A stretch of 64,000 nucleotides of DNA from Azophilus sp963663395 (GCA_963663395.1 OY760226.1:3720001-3784000); one strand, 5' to 3'; positions 51,746-60,928 are shown, counted from the stretch's first letter. Translations and numbers: made by a program. The notes: generated by a model from the letters alone, not told the origin.

Positions 51746-52834
51746 GTGGCGATCAGCCCGGCGTGCAGCCCCCCGCCGTCAGAGCCCGACAGGGACGGCA
51801 CCGATCGAAACTCCGCCGATCCCCTGGCGTCCGCATTGATCACCCCGGTGCATGTACGGGTAAAGCCCGCAACTGCAGCCGACATTGGCAGGCAGGCAAC
51901 GGCTACCGGCGTGCTTGAGGCGTTCCGCACCGCAACTGTCGCTGCCGAAACCGATGGCCGGACGGTATCCCGTTCGGTGGAGCCCGGCGATCCGGTACGC
52001 GCGGGACAGACACTCGTTAACCTGGATAACGAAAAGGCGCTGATCGCCCGGGACCAGGCAAAAGCCCGGGTGCGCTCCGGGGAAGTCGATCTCGAGCAGG
52101 CAGGCAATGAACTCGAGCGTGGCCGCGACCTGCACGCCCGGGAGTTCATCAGCGAAGACGCCCTGGAGAACCTGGGGTTCACCGAGGCTCGGGCAAAATC
52201 GGCGCTGGAAGCAGCGCGGGCGGATCTGGCCGCGGCCGAGCGGGTGCTGGCCGACACCAGCGTGCGCGCCCCGTTTGACGGCATTGCCGAACGCGTGCAC
52301 GTCCATGAAGGCGATTACCTCAAGTCCGGCGCGCCGGTCGTGACCCTCGCCGATTTCTCCAGGGCGCGCATCAAGGCCGGTGTGACCGGCCGCGAGGCGG
52401 AATTGCTGCAGGGCGCGAAGAGCGCCGAGGTGACCCTGGATGCGCTCGGTGCGACGACGTTCAGCGGACGGATCAATAGCCTGGCTCGCGTGTCCGACGC
52501 TGCCACGGGCACCTATACGCTGGAGATCTGGCTGGAGGACATGCCCGGCGATCTGCCCGACCGTCTCCGCGAAGGCATGCTCGCCACGGTGTACCTGCCC
52601 TACGCGGATGCATCGGCATCGCTTGCGGTACCGAGCGCCGCGGTGTTCCGGCGCGGCGGCGCCATGCACGTCTTCGTGGTGAATGCCGGCCGCGCCCTGC
52701 TGACGCCCGTCAGCACGGGGCGCACGAACGGCCCCACCGTCGAGGTGCTCGGCGGACTGGACGAGGGCGACCTGGTGGTGACCGACGGCCAGTTCGCGCT
52801 CCGTGACGGCGCCCCGGTGACCGTCGAAGACTGA
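51746..52834 (+). CDS. RND efflux periplasmic adaptor (membrane fusion protein)
   Basis: A 362-residue HlyD/AcrA-type adaptor. It shows the lipoyl-like half motifs (TVSRSVEPGDPVRAGQTLV and VRAPFDGIAERVHVHEGDYL), a central coiled-coil hairpin (about residues 100-165) and a C-terminal beta-barrel. The N-terminus is odd: the GTG at 51746 gives only VAISPACSPPP before the mature part. The Cys could be lipidated, yet the preceding frame, which encodes a good hydrophobic stretch (LTLLCSSICLVAISPAC), lacks a standard start. A nonstandard start or a damaged signal peptide is possible. It is four bases upstream of the permease. Confidence 0.9.
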   Translation: MAISPACSPPPSEPDRDGTDRNSADPLASALITPVHVRVKPATAADIGRQATATGVLEAFRTATVAAETDGRTVSRSVEPGDPVRAGQTLVNLDNEKALIARDQAKARVRSGEVDLEQAGNELERGRDLHAREFISEDALENLGFTEARAKSALEAARADLAAAERVLADTSVRAPFDGIAERVHVHEGDYLKSGAPVVTLADFSRARIKAGVTGREAELLQGAKSAEVTLDALGATTFSGRINSLARVSDAATGTYTLEIWLEDMPGDLPDRLREGMLATVYLPYADASASLAVPSAAVFRRGGAMHVFVVNAGRALLTPVSTGRTNGPTVEVLGGLDEGDLVVTDGQFALRDGAPVTVED

Positions 52835-52838
52835 ATCG

Positions 52839-55800
52839 ATGGAACCCGTACTGCGCTTCTTCATCGAGCGCCACCTGCTGGTCAACATCGTCGCCGGGGC
52901 GCTGGTCGTTCTCGGCTACCTGTCGGCGGCCAACCTGAACCGGGAGTTCGTTCCCGACATCGAATCCCCGCTGATCTTCATCACCGCCAACCTGCCCGGG
53001 GCCAGCGCCCGGGACATGGAGACGAAGATCACCATTCCCATCGAGGAGGCGCTCGAGGGGCTGGACGGAGTCGACTACTTCGAGACGATCGTTTCCGACA
53101 GCACCTCCTACACCTCGGTACGGCTCTACGACGACTTCGATTCCGCCGAGCTCGAAGATGCCGAAACGGACCTGCGCGCCGCCGTCGATCGCATCACCGA
53201 CTTCCCGGACGAAATGGAAGACGAACCGGTTCTCATGCAGCTCAAGCCCGGACGATTCACGGTCATCGAAGTCATTCTTTCCGGCCCTGAACCCGAGTTG
53301 AGCCGGACCGCGGAAGACCTCGAAAACCGGCTGCGGCGACTGGACCTGGTCGGCGATGTCGTTGCGGTCGGCCTCACCGACCCGGAGGTGCGCGTGCTGA
53401 TCGACCCGGTGCTCGCCCGGGAACACGGCGTTACGCTCGGCGACGTGATTGCCGCCGTGCAGCGCCGCAACGTGTCGAGTACCGGCGGCGTACTGGAGAG
53501 CCCCGCGGACCGCCGCCAGGTGGTGATGTGGAGCCGTTTCGAAGACCCCGCCGATGTGGGCGGGACGATACTGCGTTTCCGGCCCGGCGCGGGAGCCCTG
53601 CGCATCCGCGACATTGCGCGTATCGAGAAGAGCCGCGAGGACACCGGCCTGATCGTGCATGCCAACGGCCGGCGCGGAGTCAGCCTGTTCGTGAAGAAAC
53701 GCGAGGCCGCGGACATCATCGATACCGTGGAGCAGGTACGCGCAGCCATCGCGGCGGCACCCGTCCCCGACAGCATCGAGATGGCCGCGATCAACGACGA
53801 GTCGGGCATGATTTCCAACCGGCTGGACCTGATGTTCACCAACGGGCTGATCGGGGTCGTGCTGGTCACCGTCGTGTTGTTCCTGTTTGTGCGACCCGGA
53901 CCGGCGCTCTGGATACTGGTGGGCATTCCCGTGGTGTTCATGGCGGCCCTGACGCTGATCGGCCCCCTCGGCATGACCCTGAACATGCTGGCGCTCACCG
54001 GATTCATCGTGGTTCTGGGCATGGTGGTCGACGATGCGGTGGTGGTCTCCGAGCGCATCGCCCTGAAACAGGCCCAGGGCCTGCCGCCGGATCAGGCGGC
54101 GCTTGCCGGCACCCGTGAGATGCTGGCCCCGGTGACCGCCGCGGCATTGACCACCATGCTGGCCTTCCTGCCACTGACCGTACTTGGCGGATTGCCCGGC
54201 AAGCTCCTTTGGCAGATCCCTGCCGTGGTGGTGCTGGTACTGGTGTTTTCCCTGATCGAGTCGTTCTTCATCCTGCCGGCACACCAGTCCACCGTCAGCG
54301 CCCGGGCCAACCTCGGGAAACGGCCCTTCATGCTGGCTCTCGAAGCGCGTTACCGGAGGCTCTTGCAACGGGTTCTGCGGCATCGCCTGGCAACGCTCGC
54401 CACCGCCATCGCCGCCTTCGCGGTCATCATGGTGTTCGTGCGCCCGCTGGTTCCGTTCATGCTGTTTCCGCAGGACGATGCCGACCGGCTGATGATCAAG
54501 GTCACCACACCTCCCGGCACATCGCTGGAACAGACCGAAGCCGTCGCCGGCGACCTGGCGCTTCAACTCCTGGACATCACGGCAGAAGACATCGAGGCGG
54601 TCACCAGCCGCATCGGCCACCAGAACACCGACTCCCTCGAGAAAGGATTCGGCGAAACGGACAACGAAGCGGTCCTCATACTGCAGTTCCGGCAAGCCCG
54701 GCGCAGCTACACGAATGCCCAGTGGATCGAGCGCCTGCCCGGCGCCCTGCGGGTTCCCAACGACGTGCGGGTGCTGTATCAGTCCGCGTACTTCGGACCG
54801 CCCACGGGTCTTCCGGTCACCGTGCACGTGCTCTGCAACGAGGACGAGGTTCGCCGCGGCGTGGCATTCGAGATCGAGCGCTACCTGCAGGCGACCCCCG
54901 GCGTGGTCGAGGTGGAAGTGGACGAGCGGCCCGGCACGCCCCAGCTCGAACTGAACCTCAACTACGAGAAACTGGCGTTGCGCGGCCTTGACCCCGAAAC
55001 CGTCGGGCAGACCCTGGCCGCCGCCTTCTACGGCATCGAGGCGAGCGAACATCGCGACCTGGACAACACCACCGAGTTGCGGGTGCAGTTCGATCCCGCC
55101 GCCCGGGGCGACCTCGACGCACTGCTCGAGGTTCCCGTGCGCTCCGCCACGGGAGAACTGGTGCGCCTGCGCGACGTGGTCGACCCCATCGAGGTCCCCA
55201 CGCTGACCCGCATCTATCACCGGGACGGCTATCGGTCTTCGACCATTCGCGCCAGTTTCCTGGATTCCAGCGGCCTTACCGCGCTGAGTTTCGCGCAGCG
55301 CATGGAGTCGGAACTGTTTCCCCGCTTCGAGCGCATTCCGGGGCTGTTCGTGTTCAACGGCGGCGAGGCTCTGGATACCCAGAAAACCACCGCCCGCATG
55401 GGTGTCGCGGCCGTTCTGGCGGTGGTGGGCATCGCCCTGGTGATCTGGCTGATGCTCGGCTCGCTGCTCGAGGCGCTGTTCGTGATGCTGGTGATACCGC
55501 TCGCCGTGGCCGGGGTTTTCCTGGTCTTCTTCCTGCACGGCAAGGCCATGAACATGTTCGCCATGCTCGGCGCGATCGGCCTTGCCGGCATCGTCGTCAA
55601 CGGTTCCATCGTCATGGTGGACTCGATCCACCGGCGCCTGAAGGAGAGTTCTGAAGCCACGCGGGGGGAAGCCACCGAGTCGATGATCGATGCGGTGGTG
55701 GAACGCCTGCGGCCCATCATGGTGACTACGCTGACCACCCTCGGCGGCGTGCTGCCGAGCGCCTACGGCATCGGCGGCTACGACCCGATCGTCAGCATCG

Positions 55801-55928
55801 TCTCGCTCGCCATCGGCTGGGGGCTCGCGGTGTCCACGCTCGTCACCCTGTTCCTGGTGCCCGTTCTCTATTCCCTGGCCGGCGACCTGCGCCGCCTGGC
55901 TTCCCCCGCCGGCCGTTTACGTGTATAG
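52839..55928 (+). CDS. RND efflux pump inner-membrane permease (AcrB family)
   Basis: A 1029-residue proton-driven RND transporter: one N-terminal membrane helix, periplasmic pore domain, a six-helix block with GLIGVVLVTVVLFLFVRPGP, second pore domain and five last helices. Helix 4 has the proton-relay motif VVLGMVVDDAVVVSERI. It resembles the shorter marine-type RND pumps that act with an adaptor and TolC; no outer-membrane channel is encoded nearby. It could expel hydrophobic catabolic intermediates or solvents. Three small genes follow with gaps of 41, 17 and 25 bp and may be part of the operon. Confidence 0.95.
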   Translation: MEPVLRFFIERHLLVNIVAGALVVLGYLSAANLNREFVPDIESPLIFITANLPGASARDMETKITIPIEEALEGLDGVDYFETIVSDSTSYTSVRLYDDFDSAELEDAETDLRAAVDRITDFPDEMEDEPVLMQLKPGRFTVIEVILSGPEPELSRTAEDLENRLRRLDLVGDVVAVGLTDPEVRVLIDPVLAREHGVTLGDVIAAVQRRNVSSTGGVLESPADRRQVVMWSRFEDPADVGGTILRFRPGAGALRIRDIARIEKSREDTGLIVHANGRRGVSLFVKKREAADIIDTVEQVRAAIAAAPVPDSIEMAAINDESGMISNRLDLMFTNGLIGVVLVTVVLFLFVRPGPALWILVGIPVVFMAALTLIGPLGMTLNMLALTGFIVVLGMVVDDAVVVSERIALKQAQGLPPDQAALAGTREMLAPVTAAALTTMLAFLPLTVLGGLPGKLLWQIPAVVVLVLVFSLIESFFILPAHQSTVSARANLGKRPFMLALEARYRRLLQRVLRHRLATLATAIAAFAVIMVFVRPLVPFMLFPQDDADRLMIKVTTPPGTSLEQTEAVAGDLALQLLDITAEDIEAVTSRIGHQNTDSLEKGFGETDNEAVLILQFRQARRSYTNAQWIERLPGALRVPNDVRVLYQSAYFGPPTGLPVTVHVLCNEDEVRRGVAFEIERYLQATPGVVEVEVDERPGTPQLELNLNYEKLALRGLDPETVGQTLAAAFYGIEASEHRDLDNTTELRVQFDPAARGDLDALLEVPVRSATGELVRLRDVVDPIEVPTLTRIYHRDGYRSSTIRASFLDSSGLTALSFAQRMESELFPRFERIPGLFVFNGGEALDTQKTTARMGVAAVLAVVGIALVIWLMLGSLLEALFVMLVIPLAVAGVFLVFFLHGKAMNMFAMLGAIGLAGIVVNGSIVMVDSIHRRLKESSEATRGEATESMIDAVVERLRPIMVTTLTTLGGVLPSAYGIGGYDPIVSIVSLAIGWGLAVSTLVTLFLVPVLYSLAGDLRRLASPAGRLRV

Positions 55929-55969
55929 ATGCCCGCTTTCGCGGTTCAACCCACAAGGAGTACACCCTC

Positions 55970-56383
55970 ATGATCAGCAGTGGACCCATCGAAGACCGGC
56001 TCGCCATTCGCGAACTGGTGGATTCCTACAACGACGCGGTGATGCGTTCCGACGGCGACGCCTGGCAGGCGAACTGGCGCGACGACGCCGTCTGGTCACT
56101 GCCCGGCGCGGGGCCAATTGCAGGGAAAGAGAACTTCTACCCGATCTGGCAGCAGGCCATGGCAGGCTTTTCGTTCGTCGGCTTCTTCGCCTCGGCGGGG
56201 CCGATCGTGGTGGACGGCGATACCGCTCACGGCACCTGGTACCAGCAGGAATTTCTGCATCAGAAGGACGGCGGCAAGCGCTACGTCACTGGCCGCTACG
56301 AGGACGACTACGTCAAGGTCGACGGCCGCTGGTATTTCCAGAAACGCGACTACAGCATTCTCAATTCGGAAGAGACCGACTGA
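55970..56383 (+). CDS. SnoaL/NTF2-like cytoplasmic protein
   Basis: A 137-residue NTF2-fold protein. It starts with the helix EDRLAIRELVDSYNDAVMRSD, followed by WRDDAVWSLPGAGPIAGKE and a C-terminal strand VDGRWYFQKRDYSILN, as in SnoaL_4 (PF13577) proteins related to ring-hydroxylating dioxygenase small subunits and steroid isomerases. No signal peptide. Catalytic residues are not obvious, so it may be a hydrolase, isomerase or binding protein. AAGGAG lies upstream of the ATG. Confidence 0.88.
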   Translation: MISSGPIEDRLAIRELVDSYNDAVMRSDGDAWQANWRDDAVWSLPGAGPIAGKENFYPIWQQAMAGFSFVGFFASAGPIVVDGDTAHGTWYQQEFLHQKDGGKRYVTGRYEDDYVKVDGRWYFQKRDYSILNSEETD

Positions 56384-56400
56384 ATTGAAGGAGACCGACA

Positions 56401-57174
56401 ATGAACATGCATGAACGCTTCCGCCTGGACGGCAAGGTAGCGGTGGTCACCGGTGGCGGGCGCGGCATCGGCCGCGGCATCGCGCTGGCGCTGGCCGATT
56501 GCGGGGCGGATGTCGCGGTCGTGGCCCGGCGCCTGAACGATGTGGAGGCCGTGGCCGGCGAGATCGACGAGCGCGGCCGGCGCGGGCTGGGGCTGTCGGC
56601 GGACGTGATGGATTTCGAGTCCATTCCGAAAGTGCTCGACCGCGTGGTCGACGAGTTCGGCGGCCTCGACATCATGGTGAACAACGCCGGCGGCAACCTG
56701 GATCGCAAGATGTACTCCCTGCCGGACATTCCCCTGGAGAAGTTCGACGAGCAGCTCACACTCAACATGAAGACCAAGTGGTGGGGCTCCCAGCAGGCCG
56801 CGAAGCGCATGCACAACGGCGGGCGCATCATCAACATCATCTCCATCGCCGCGCACAAGCCCTCACCGGGTTTCGGCGTCTACTCCGCGGCCAACATGGG
56901 AATGATCAGCATGACCCGCACGCTGGCCGTTGAACTCGCGCCGAAGGGCATCACCGTCAACTGCATCGCCCCCGGCGTGATCGTGACCGAAATGCTGGTG
57001 GAAACCATGAAGGTCTCGGAACAGGACGCGCAGGCCGCCTTCAGCCAGCAGATCCCTCTCGGTCGCACCGGCACACCGGAAGACTGCGCCGCCGCGGCGG
57101 TGTTCTTCGCCTCGCCCGCGGCCGAGTGGACCACCGGGCAATTCATCGACGTGGCGGGCGGTCAGCCTAACTGA
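56401..57174 (+). CDS. Short-chain dehydrogenase with altered catalytic site
   Basis: A 257-residue SDR with TGGGRGIG cofactor motif, NNAGG after strand four and the Ser148/Tyr161 pair, but the active-site YxxxK reads YSAAN, so the catalytic Lys is Asn165. The remainder (VELAPKGITVNCIAPGVIVTEM) is canonical. It may have low or altered activity. It follows the SnoaL-like gene by 17 bp in the same direction; substrate unknown. Confidence 0.9.
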   Translation: MNMHERFRLDGKVAVVTGGGRGIGRGIALALADCGADVAVVARRLNDVEAVAGEIDERGRRGLGLSADVMDFESIPKVLDRVVDEFGGLDIMVNNAGGNLDRKMYSLPDIPLEKFDEQLTLNMKTKWWGSQQAAKRMHNGGRIINIISIAAHKPSPGFGVYSAANMGMISMTRTLAVELAPKGITVNCIAPGVIVTEMLVETMKVSEQDAQAAFSQQIPLGRTGTPEDCAAAAVFFASPAAEWTTGQFIDVAGGQPN

Positions 57175-57199
57175 CCGGGGCAGCCCGAAAGGAGTCTCC

Positions 57200-58039
57200 A
57201 TGAACGACACCAATGTCCTCATCGTCAGCAAGGGGCACGACTTCGACCACAACGCCTTTCTCGCCATGTTCGACGACATGGAAGGCGTCAGCGCCACCCT
57301 GGTGCAGCAGCCCGCGGCCCAGGTGCTGCTCGAACCGGCCAACGCCGGCGTCTGGGATGCCGTGCTCTTCTACGACATGTCCGGCATTCCCGGCATCGGG
57401 CTGCTGCACGACGGCGCGAACGATACCGGCGTTCCACCCGACAGTTATCGGGCCAGCATCGAGGCGCTGCTGGAAAGGGGAACCGGGCTGGTGCTGCTCA
57501 ACCACGCGACGGTCTCCTGGCCGCTGTGGCCACTTTGGCGGGAGATCACCGGTACGTCCTTCATGCTGCAGTCCGGCGAACTCGACGGCGCCGAAGTACC
57601 CGGTTCCGGGTACCGCGGGGGCCACGGACCGCACCCGAATCCCACCCTGCGCCTGGTTCCCCAGTGCGAGCATCCGGTCCTTGAAGGGCTGGAGGGCGGT
57701 TTCGAGATCACCGACGAGATCTATCTCAAGACCTCAGGGTTCGAAAACGGCGTCAAACCGCTGCTGCGCGGCGATTACGACTTCATGGCCGCGAACTTCA
57801 CGCCGCCGCCCCTGGCGCCCCCCGACGAGCAGGCGGCCTGGAACCACCCGCCGGGCAGCGACCTGATCGTCTGGGCGAACCGGGCCGGCGCGAGTCCCAT
57901 CGTCGCCTCGGACGTTGGAGACAGCCCGGTCGCATTTGAAAATCCCGGATTCCGGCAGCTGTTAGGAAACGCGCTCAGATGGGTGTCGTCGGAGGAAGCC
58001 AGGGCCTGGGCACGGGAGGGACGCGGACAGCCGGCGTAG
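57200..58039 (+). CDS. ThuA-like glutamine-amidotransferase-fold protein
   Basis: A 279-residue ThuA-type protein (class I glutamine amidotransferase-like fold). The first strand and turn NVLIVSKGHDFDHNAFLAMF, and GLVLLNHATVSWPLW in the elbow position where true amidotransferases have Cys, are characteristic. ThuA-like proteins occur with sugar or lactone catabolism; no reaction can be assigned. AAAGGAG is upstream. It ends the efflux operon-like array. A second ThuA-like gene with little similarity lies at 61040. Confidence 0.82.
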   Translation: MNDTNVLIVSKGHDFDHNAFLAMFDDMEGVSATLVQQPAAQVLLEPANAGVWDAVLFYDMSGIPGIGLLHDGANDTGVPPDSYRASIEALLERGTGLVLLNHATVSWPLWPLWREITGTSFMLQSGELDGAEVPGSGYRGGHGPHPNPTLRLVPQCEHPVLEGLEGGFEITDEIYLKTSGFENGVKPLLRGDYDFMAANFTPPPLAPPDEQAAWNHPPGSDLIVWANRAGASPIVASDVGDSPVAFENPGFRQLLGNALRWVSSEEARAWAREGRGQPA

Positions 58040-58114
58040 ATGTCGCACCACCCAGATCGCCGCATGTCGTTGGCGGTCGTCCCGAATCTTGGGTGACATA
58101 TCCCGTGATCGGCA

Positions 58115-58567
58115 CTACTGGCCTGGGACAGGATTTCGCCTCCTGACGAGCAGGGTCACTTCCTGGGTTAGCACCACGTCCCCCCGGTCATCTGTGACGG
58201 TGTCCGCAAGGGTGACGATGCCCGCGTCCGCGCGGCTCGCCGACTCCCGCTTGCCGATGCAGCGTGTTTCGTAGGTGAGCACCCTACCCGCCCGGGCCGG
58301 ATTCGGCAGGCGCAGCTTGTCCTTGCCGAGCATGGCGATGATCTGAATCCGGTCTTCGTGGTCGGCAAAGAGCCGTGTGCAGATTGCAAACAGGTGCGCG
58401 GACGACGCCACAAGCCCGCCGAACACCGACTCCGCAGCCGCGACCGGGTCGGTATGAAACGGCTGTGGGTCCCAGGACGTTGCGAATTCGATCACCGCGG
58501 CTTCCGTGAGGGGAAAGTTTCCCACCACGCTGCCGTAGTCCTCGGTAATGTCCTCGAAGAAGCGCAT
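58115..58567 (-). CDS. MaoC-like acyl dehydratase
   Basis: A 150-residue single-hotdog hydratase. The motif ATSWDPQPFHTDPVAA contains the Asp and His of the R-hydratase site (D-x4-H-x-D), followed by GGLVASSAHLFAI. Substrate would be an enoyl-CoA. The protein lies alone, convergent with the ThuA gene and with the structured element and bioB behind it. Confidence 0.9.
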   Translation of the reverse strand: MRFFEDITEDYGSVVGNFPLTEAAVIEFATSWDPQPFHTDPVAAAESVFGGLVASSAHLFAICTRLFADHEDRIQIIAMLGKDKLRLPNPARAGRVLTYETRCIGKRESASRADAGIVTLADTVTDDRGDVVLTQEVTLLVRRRNPVPGQ

Positions 58568-58636
58568 GTCTACGCCGCGCTCATCAGGCCTCTGCCGGTC
58601 CTTTGCCCGAATCGACGCAACGCTGATTCAATCAGC

Positions 58637-58668
58637 CGCGTGACCGTTGCAGGAATGCCGGTCACGCG
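58637..58668 (-). terminator. GC-rich hairpin after bioB
   Basis: CGCGTGACCG and CGGTCACGCG are perfect arms with a 12-base loop, beginning 15 bp after the bioB stop; a second small hairpin (GCTGAT/ATCAGC) follows. There is no clear T-run, so it may be a terminator or 3'-stabilising structure. Confidence 0.4.
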
Positions 58669-58683
58669 CCGGAGCGAGCGCTG

Positions 58684-59640
58684 TCACGCCGTGCGGGCAG
58701 CGAGCCCCAGATCCTCAAACAAATTCATGTCGGCGCTGAAACTCGGATTGGGGGTGGTGAGCAACTGGTCGCCGCAAAAGATCGAACCGGCTCCCGCCAT
58801 GAAGCAGAGCGCCTGGGCTTCCTCGCTGAGTTCGGTGCGGCCCGCCGACAGGCGCACCACCGCATGCGGCATGAGTATGCGCGCAACGGCGATGCAACGC
58901 GCCAGTTCCAGCGGTGAAAGCACTTCGGCGTCCTGCATGGGCGTACCTGCAACCCGCATGAGATTGTTGATGGGTACCGATTCCGGATGTTCCGGCAGAT
59001 TGGCCAGTTGCACCAGCAAACCTGCCCGGTCGCGCCGGGTTTCGCCCATGCCGACGATCCCGCCGCAGCACACCCGGACACCCGCGGCGCGCACGTTGGC
59101 GAGCGTATCCAGCCGGTCCTGGTAGGTGCGCGTCGTGATGATCTCACCGTAGTATTCGGGAGACGTGTCGAGGTTGTGGTTGTAGTAGTCCAGCCCAGCC
59201 TGCGCCAACTCCTCGGCCTGCCCCGGGGTCAGCATCCCGAGCGTCACGCAGGTTTCCATCTCCATCTCCGCGACCGCTTCGACAAACTCGCAGACACGCC
59301 GCACCTGGGAGTTGGTGGGGCCGCGCCATGCGGCCCCCATGCAGAACCGGGTGGCACCAGCGGCCTGCGCCTTGCGCGCCGCTTCGACGACATCGCTGAC
59401 CGGCAGGAGGCTGTGCGCTTCGAGCCCCGTCTCGTAGTGGATGCTCTGGGGGCAGTATTTGCAGTCTTCCGGGCAGCCCCCGGTCTTGACGCTCAAGAGC
59501 GTGCTGATCTGGACTTCGTTGGCAGCGTGATGACGCCGGTGGACCGACTGGGCCTGGAACAGCAGGTCATTCAACGGCGCCTCGAACAGCGCCAGGGCCT
59601 CATCAACGCTCCAGTCGTGCCTGAGTTGGTCGTCGCTCAC
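58684..59640 (-). CDS. bioB: Biotin synthase
   Basis: Radical-SAM enzyme inserting sulfur into dethiobiotin. The 4Fe-4S site is GCPEDCKYC; the residues usually holding the auxiliary 2Fe-2S cluster are seen in FCMGAAWRGP, METCVTLGML, RVCCGGIVGMGE and VVRLSAGR. At 318 residues from the GTG at 59640 it has normal length. The frame extends upstream to 59694 into a CoA-transferase remnant, which is not part of the protein. Other biotin genes (bioF, bioC, bioD, bioA) are not in the window. Confidence 0.97.
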   Translation of the reverse strand: MSDDQLRHDWSVDEALALFEAPLNDLLFQAQSVHRRHHAANEVQISTLLSVKTGGCPEDCKYCPQSIHYETGLEAHSLLPVSDVVEAARKAQAAGATRFCMGAAWRGPTNSQVRRVCEFVEAVAEMEMETCVTLGMLTPGQAEELAQAGLDYYNHNLDTSPEYYGEIITTRTYQDRLDTLANVRAAGVRVCCGGIVGMGETRRDRAGLLVQLANLPEHPESVPINNLMRVAGTPMQDAEVLSPLELARCIAVARILMPHAVVRLSAGRTELSEEAQALCFMAGAGSIFCGDQLLTTPNPSFSADMNLFEDLGLAARTA

Positions 59641-59679
59641 GTCTGCCGATTCCTGGATGCGAAGCCAAAGAGCGTACCC

Positions 59680-59840
59680 AAACCTCCGAGACAACGCGAG
59701 TCCAGGGCATCCAGCAGGTGCACCGGGTTACCGGTCATGCCGAAACCGCCAACCAGTAACACATCACCCGGCCTCACCAAGGCAGCAGCCCGGCTCACCT
59801 CGGCCCGACTCACTGTGTTCATTCGGGTACCGGTGTCCAT
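59680..59840 (-). pseudogene. N-terminal remnant of a CoA-transferase subunit A
   Basis: A minus-strand frame encodes RAEVSRAAALVRPGDVLLVG and then GFGMTGNPVHLLDALDSR, which matches the start of 3-oxoacid/acetate CoA-transferase alpha subunits (VGGFGxxGxPxxLL). After about 45 residues the similarity stops and the sequence becomes the bioB leader. The gene was cut off when this DNA joined bioB. Confidence 0.65.
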
Positions 59841-59899
59841 GCGCTCATCGCCATCGTCGAAACCCAGCCACGCAGCTTGCCGCGGGCGGCTGAAGCGAA

Positions 59900-60928
59900 T
59901 CAGGAGCCTGCGTTACCGGAGGCCACTTCGATCAGCGCCTGGTAGGCGCCCAGCAATGCCTCCTTTGAGGCCCCGGAATAGTTGACGTTGACAAGCAGCG
60001 CCTGGTCGACGACTCCCTCGAATCGCGCCAGCTGAGCCCGGCACTGCTCGACGGTTCCGGTGATGGCCACCGTGGCGAGCACCTCGTCACCCATGGCCTC
60101 CATGGCCTTTTCGATGCGGCCTGCAGGCACATGCTCCGCAGCAGCATCGGCTGCCTTTGCAAAGCCCTGCTCGCGCAGCAGGTGATCGTAGTAGGGATGG
60201 GGCAGCGGATCGTAAAGCCGGCAGATCGCCGAGCGGGCTGCGTCCCTGGCCCGCTGTTCGTCCTCGTCGACGGAGACGAACGGGGCGAAGTAGATGCCCA
60301 GTGCATCCGGGTCGCGCCCGGCTTCGCTGGCCGCCTGCCTGAAGCGGGGCTTCAGTTCGTCGCGGATGTAGCCGGGTGACAGCAGCGCGCCCAGCGCCAG
60401 GCCGTCCGCTACCCGTCCCGCCACCGCAACCATTCGGGGATACAGGCCGGCCAGGTAGACAGGTATGGCCGGCCGCAGCGGCGCCACGGCAGGTGACCAG
60501 TTCATGCGGTGCATCTCGCCCTGCCAGTCCAGGGTTTCGCCGAGCGGCGTGCCGGCGGCCTTGCGCAACAGGGTGATGTACTCCTCCATCTTGCGGATCG
60601 GGCGCTCGCGGGGAATGCCCTGCCAGACATCGTTGATGTGCTTGTTGCCGCTGCCGACACCCAGCACCAGGCGCCCGCCGCTGAGTTCGTCGAGGTCCAC
60701 GGCGCTCATTGCCGTTACCCACACCGAGCGCGCATAGGCATTCAGGATGTAGGGGCCGATTTCCACCCGCTCGGTCGCCATGGCGATGGCGGCCAGGCCC
60801 ACAAAACCGCTACGCCAGGCTTCGGTGAGGTAAATCGAATCCACGCCCGCCTGTTCCGCCTGGCGTGCGCATTCGACCATCTCCTGCATGCCGATGCCGC
60901 CGCCGGAAAAAATCAGTCCATGACGCAT
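59900..60928 (-). CDS. LLM-class F420/FMN-dependent oxidoreductase
   Basis: A 342-residue luciferase-like oxidoreductase: RHGLIFSGGGIGMQEMVECA, YLTEAWRSGFVGLAAIAMA, LGVGSGNKHINDVWQG and the substrate loop AIPVYLAGLYPRMVAVAGRVADG. It fits the methylene-H4MPT reductase-like/F420 subgroup. It may reduce or monooxygenate an organic intermediate. AGGAGG-like sequence lies upstream of the ATG. It is only distantly similar to the LLM protein at 14751. It precedes the CoA-transferase remnant and bioB. Confidence 0.9.
   Translation of the reverse strand: MRHGLIFSGGGIGMQEMVECARQAEQAGVDSIYLTEAWRSGFVGLAAIAMATERVEIGPYILNAYARSVWVTAMSAVDLDELSGGRLVLGVGSGNKHINDVWQGIPRERPIRKMEEYITLLRKAAGTPLGETLDWQGEMHRMNWSPAVAPLRPAIPVYLAGLYPRMVAVAGRVADGLALGALLSPGYIRDELKPRFRQAASEAGRDPDALGIYFAPFVSVDEDEQRARDAARSAICRLYDPLPHPYYDHLLREQGFAKAADAAAEHVPAGRIEKAMEAMGDEVLATVAITGTVEQCRAQLARFEGVVDQALLVNVNYSGASKEALLGAYQALIEVASGNAGS

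Noticed and set aside
52710..55631. A 973-codon minus-strand open frame
   Set aside because: It is the antisense shadow of the RND permease; His/Gln/Arg-rich composition and no domain. The plus-strand gene is unmistakable.
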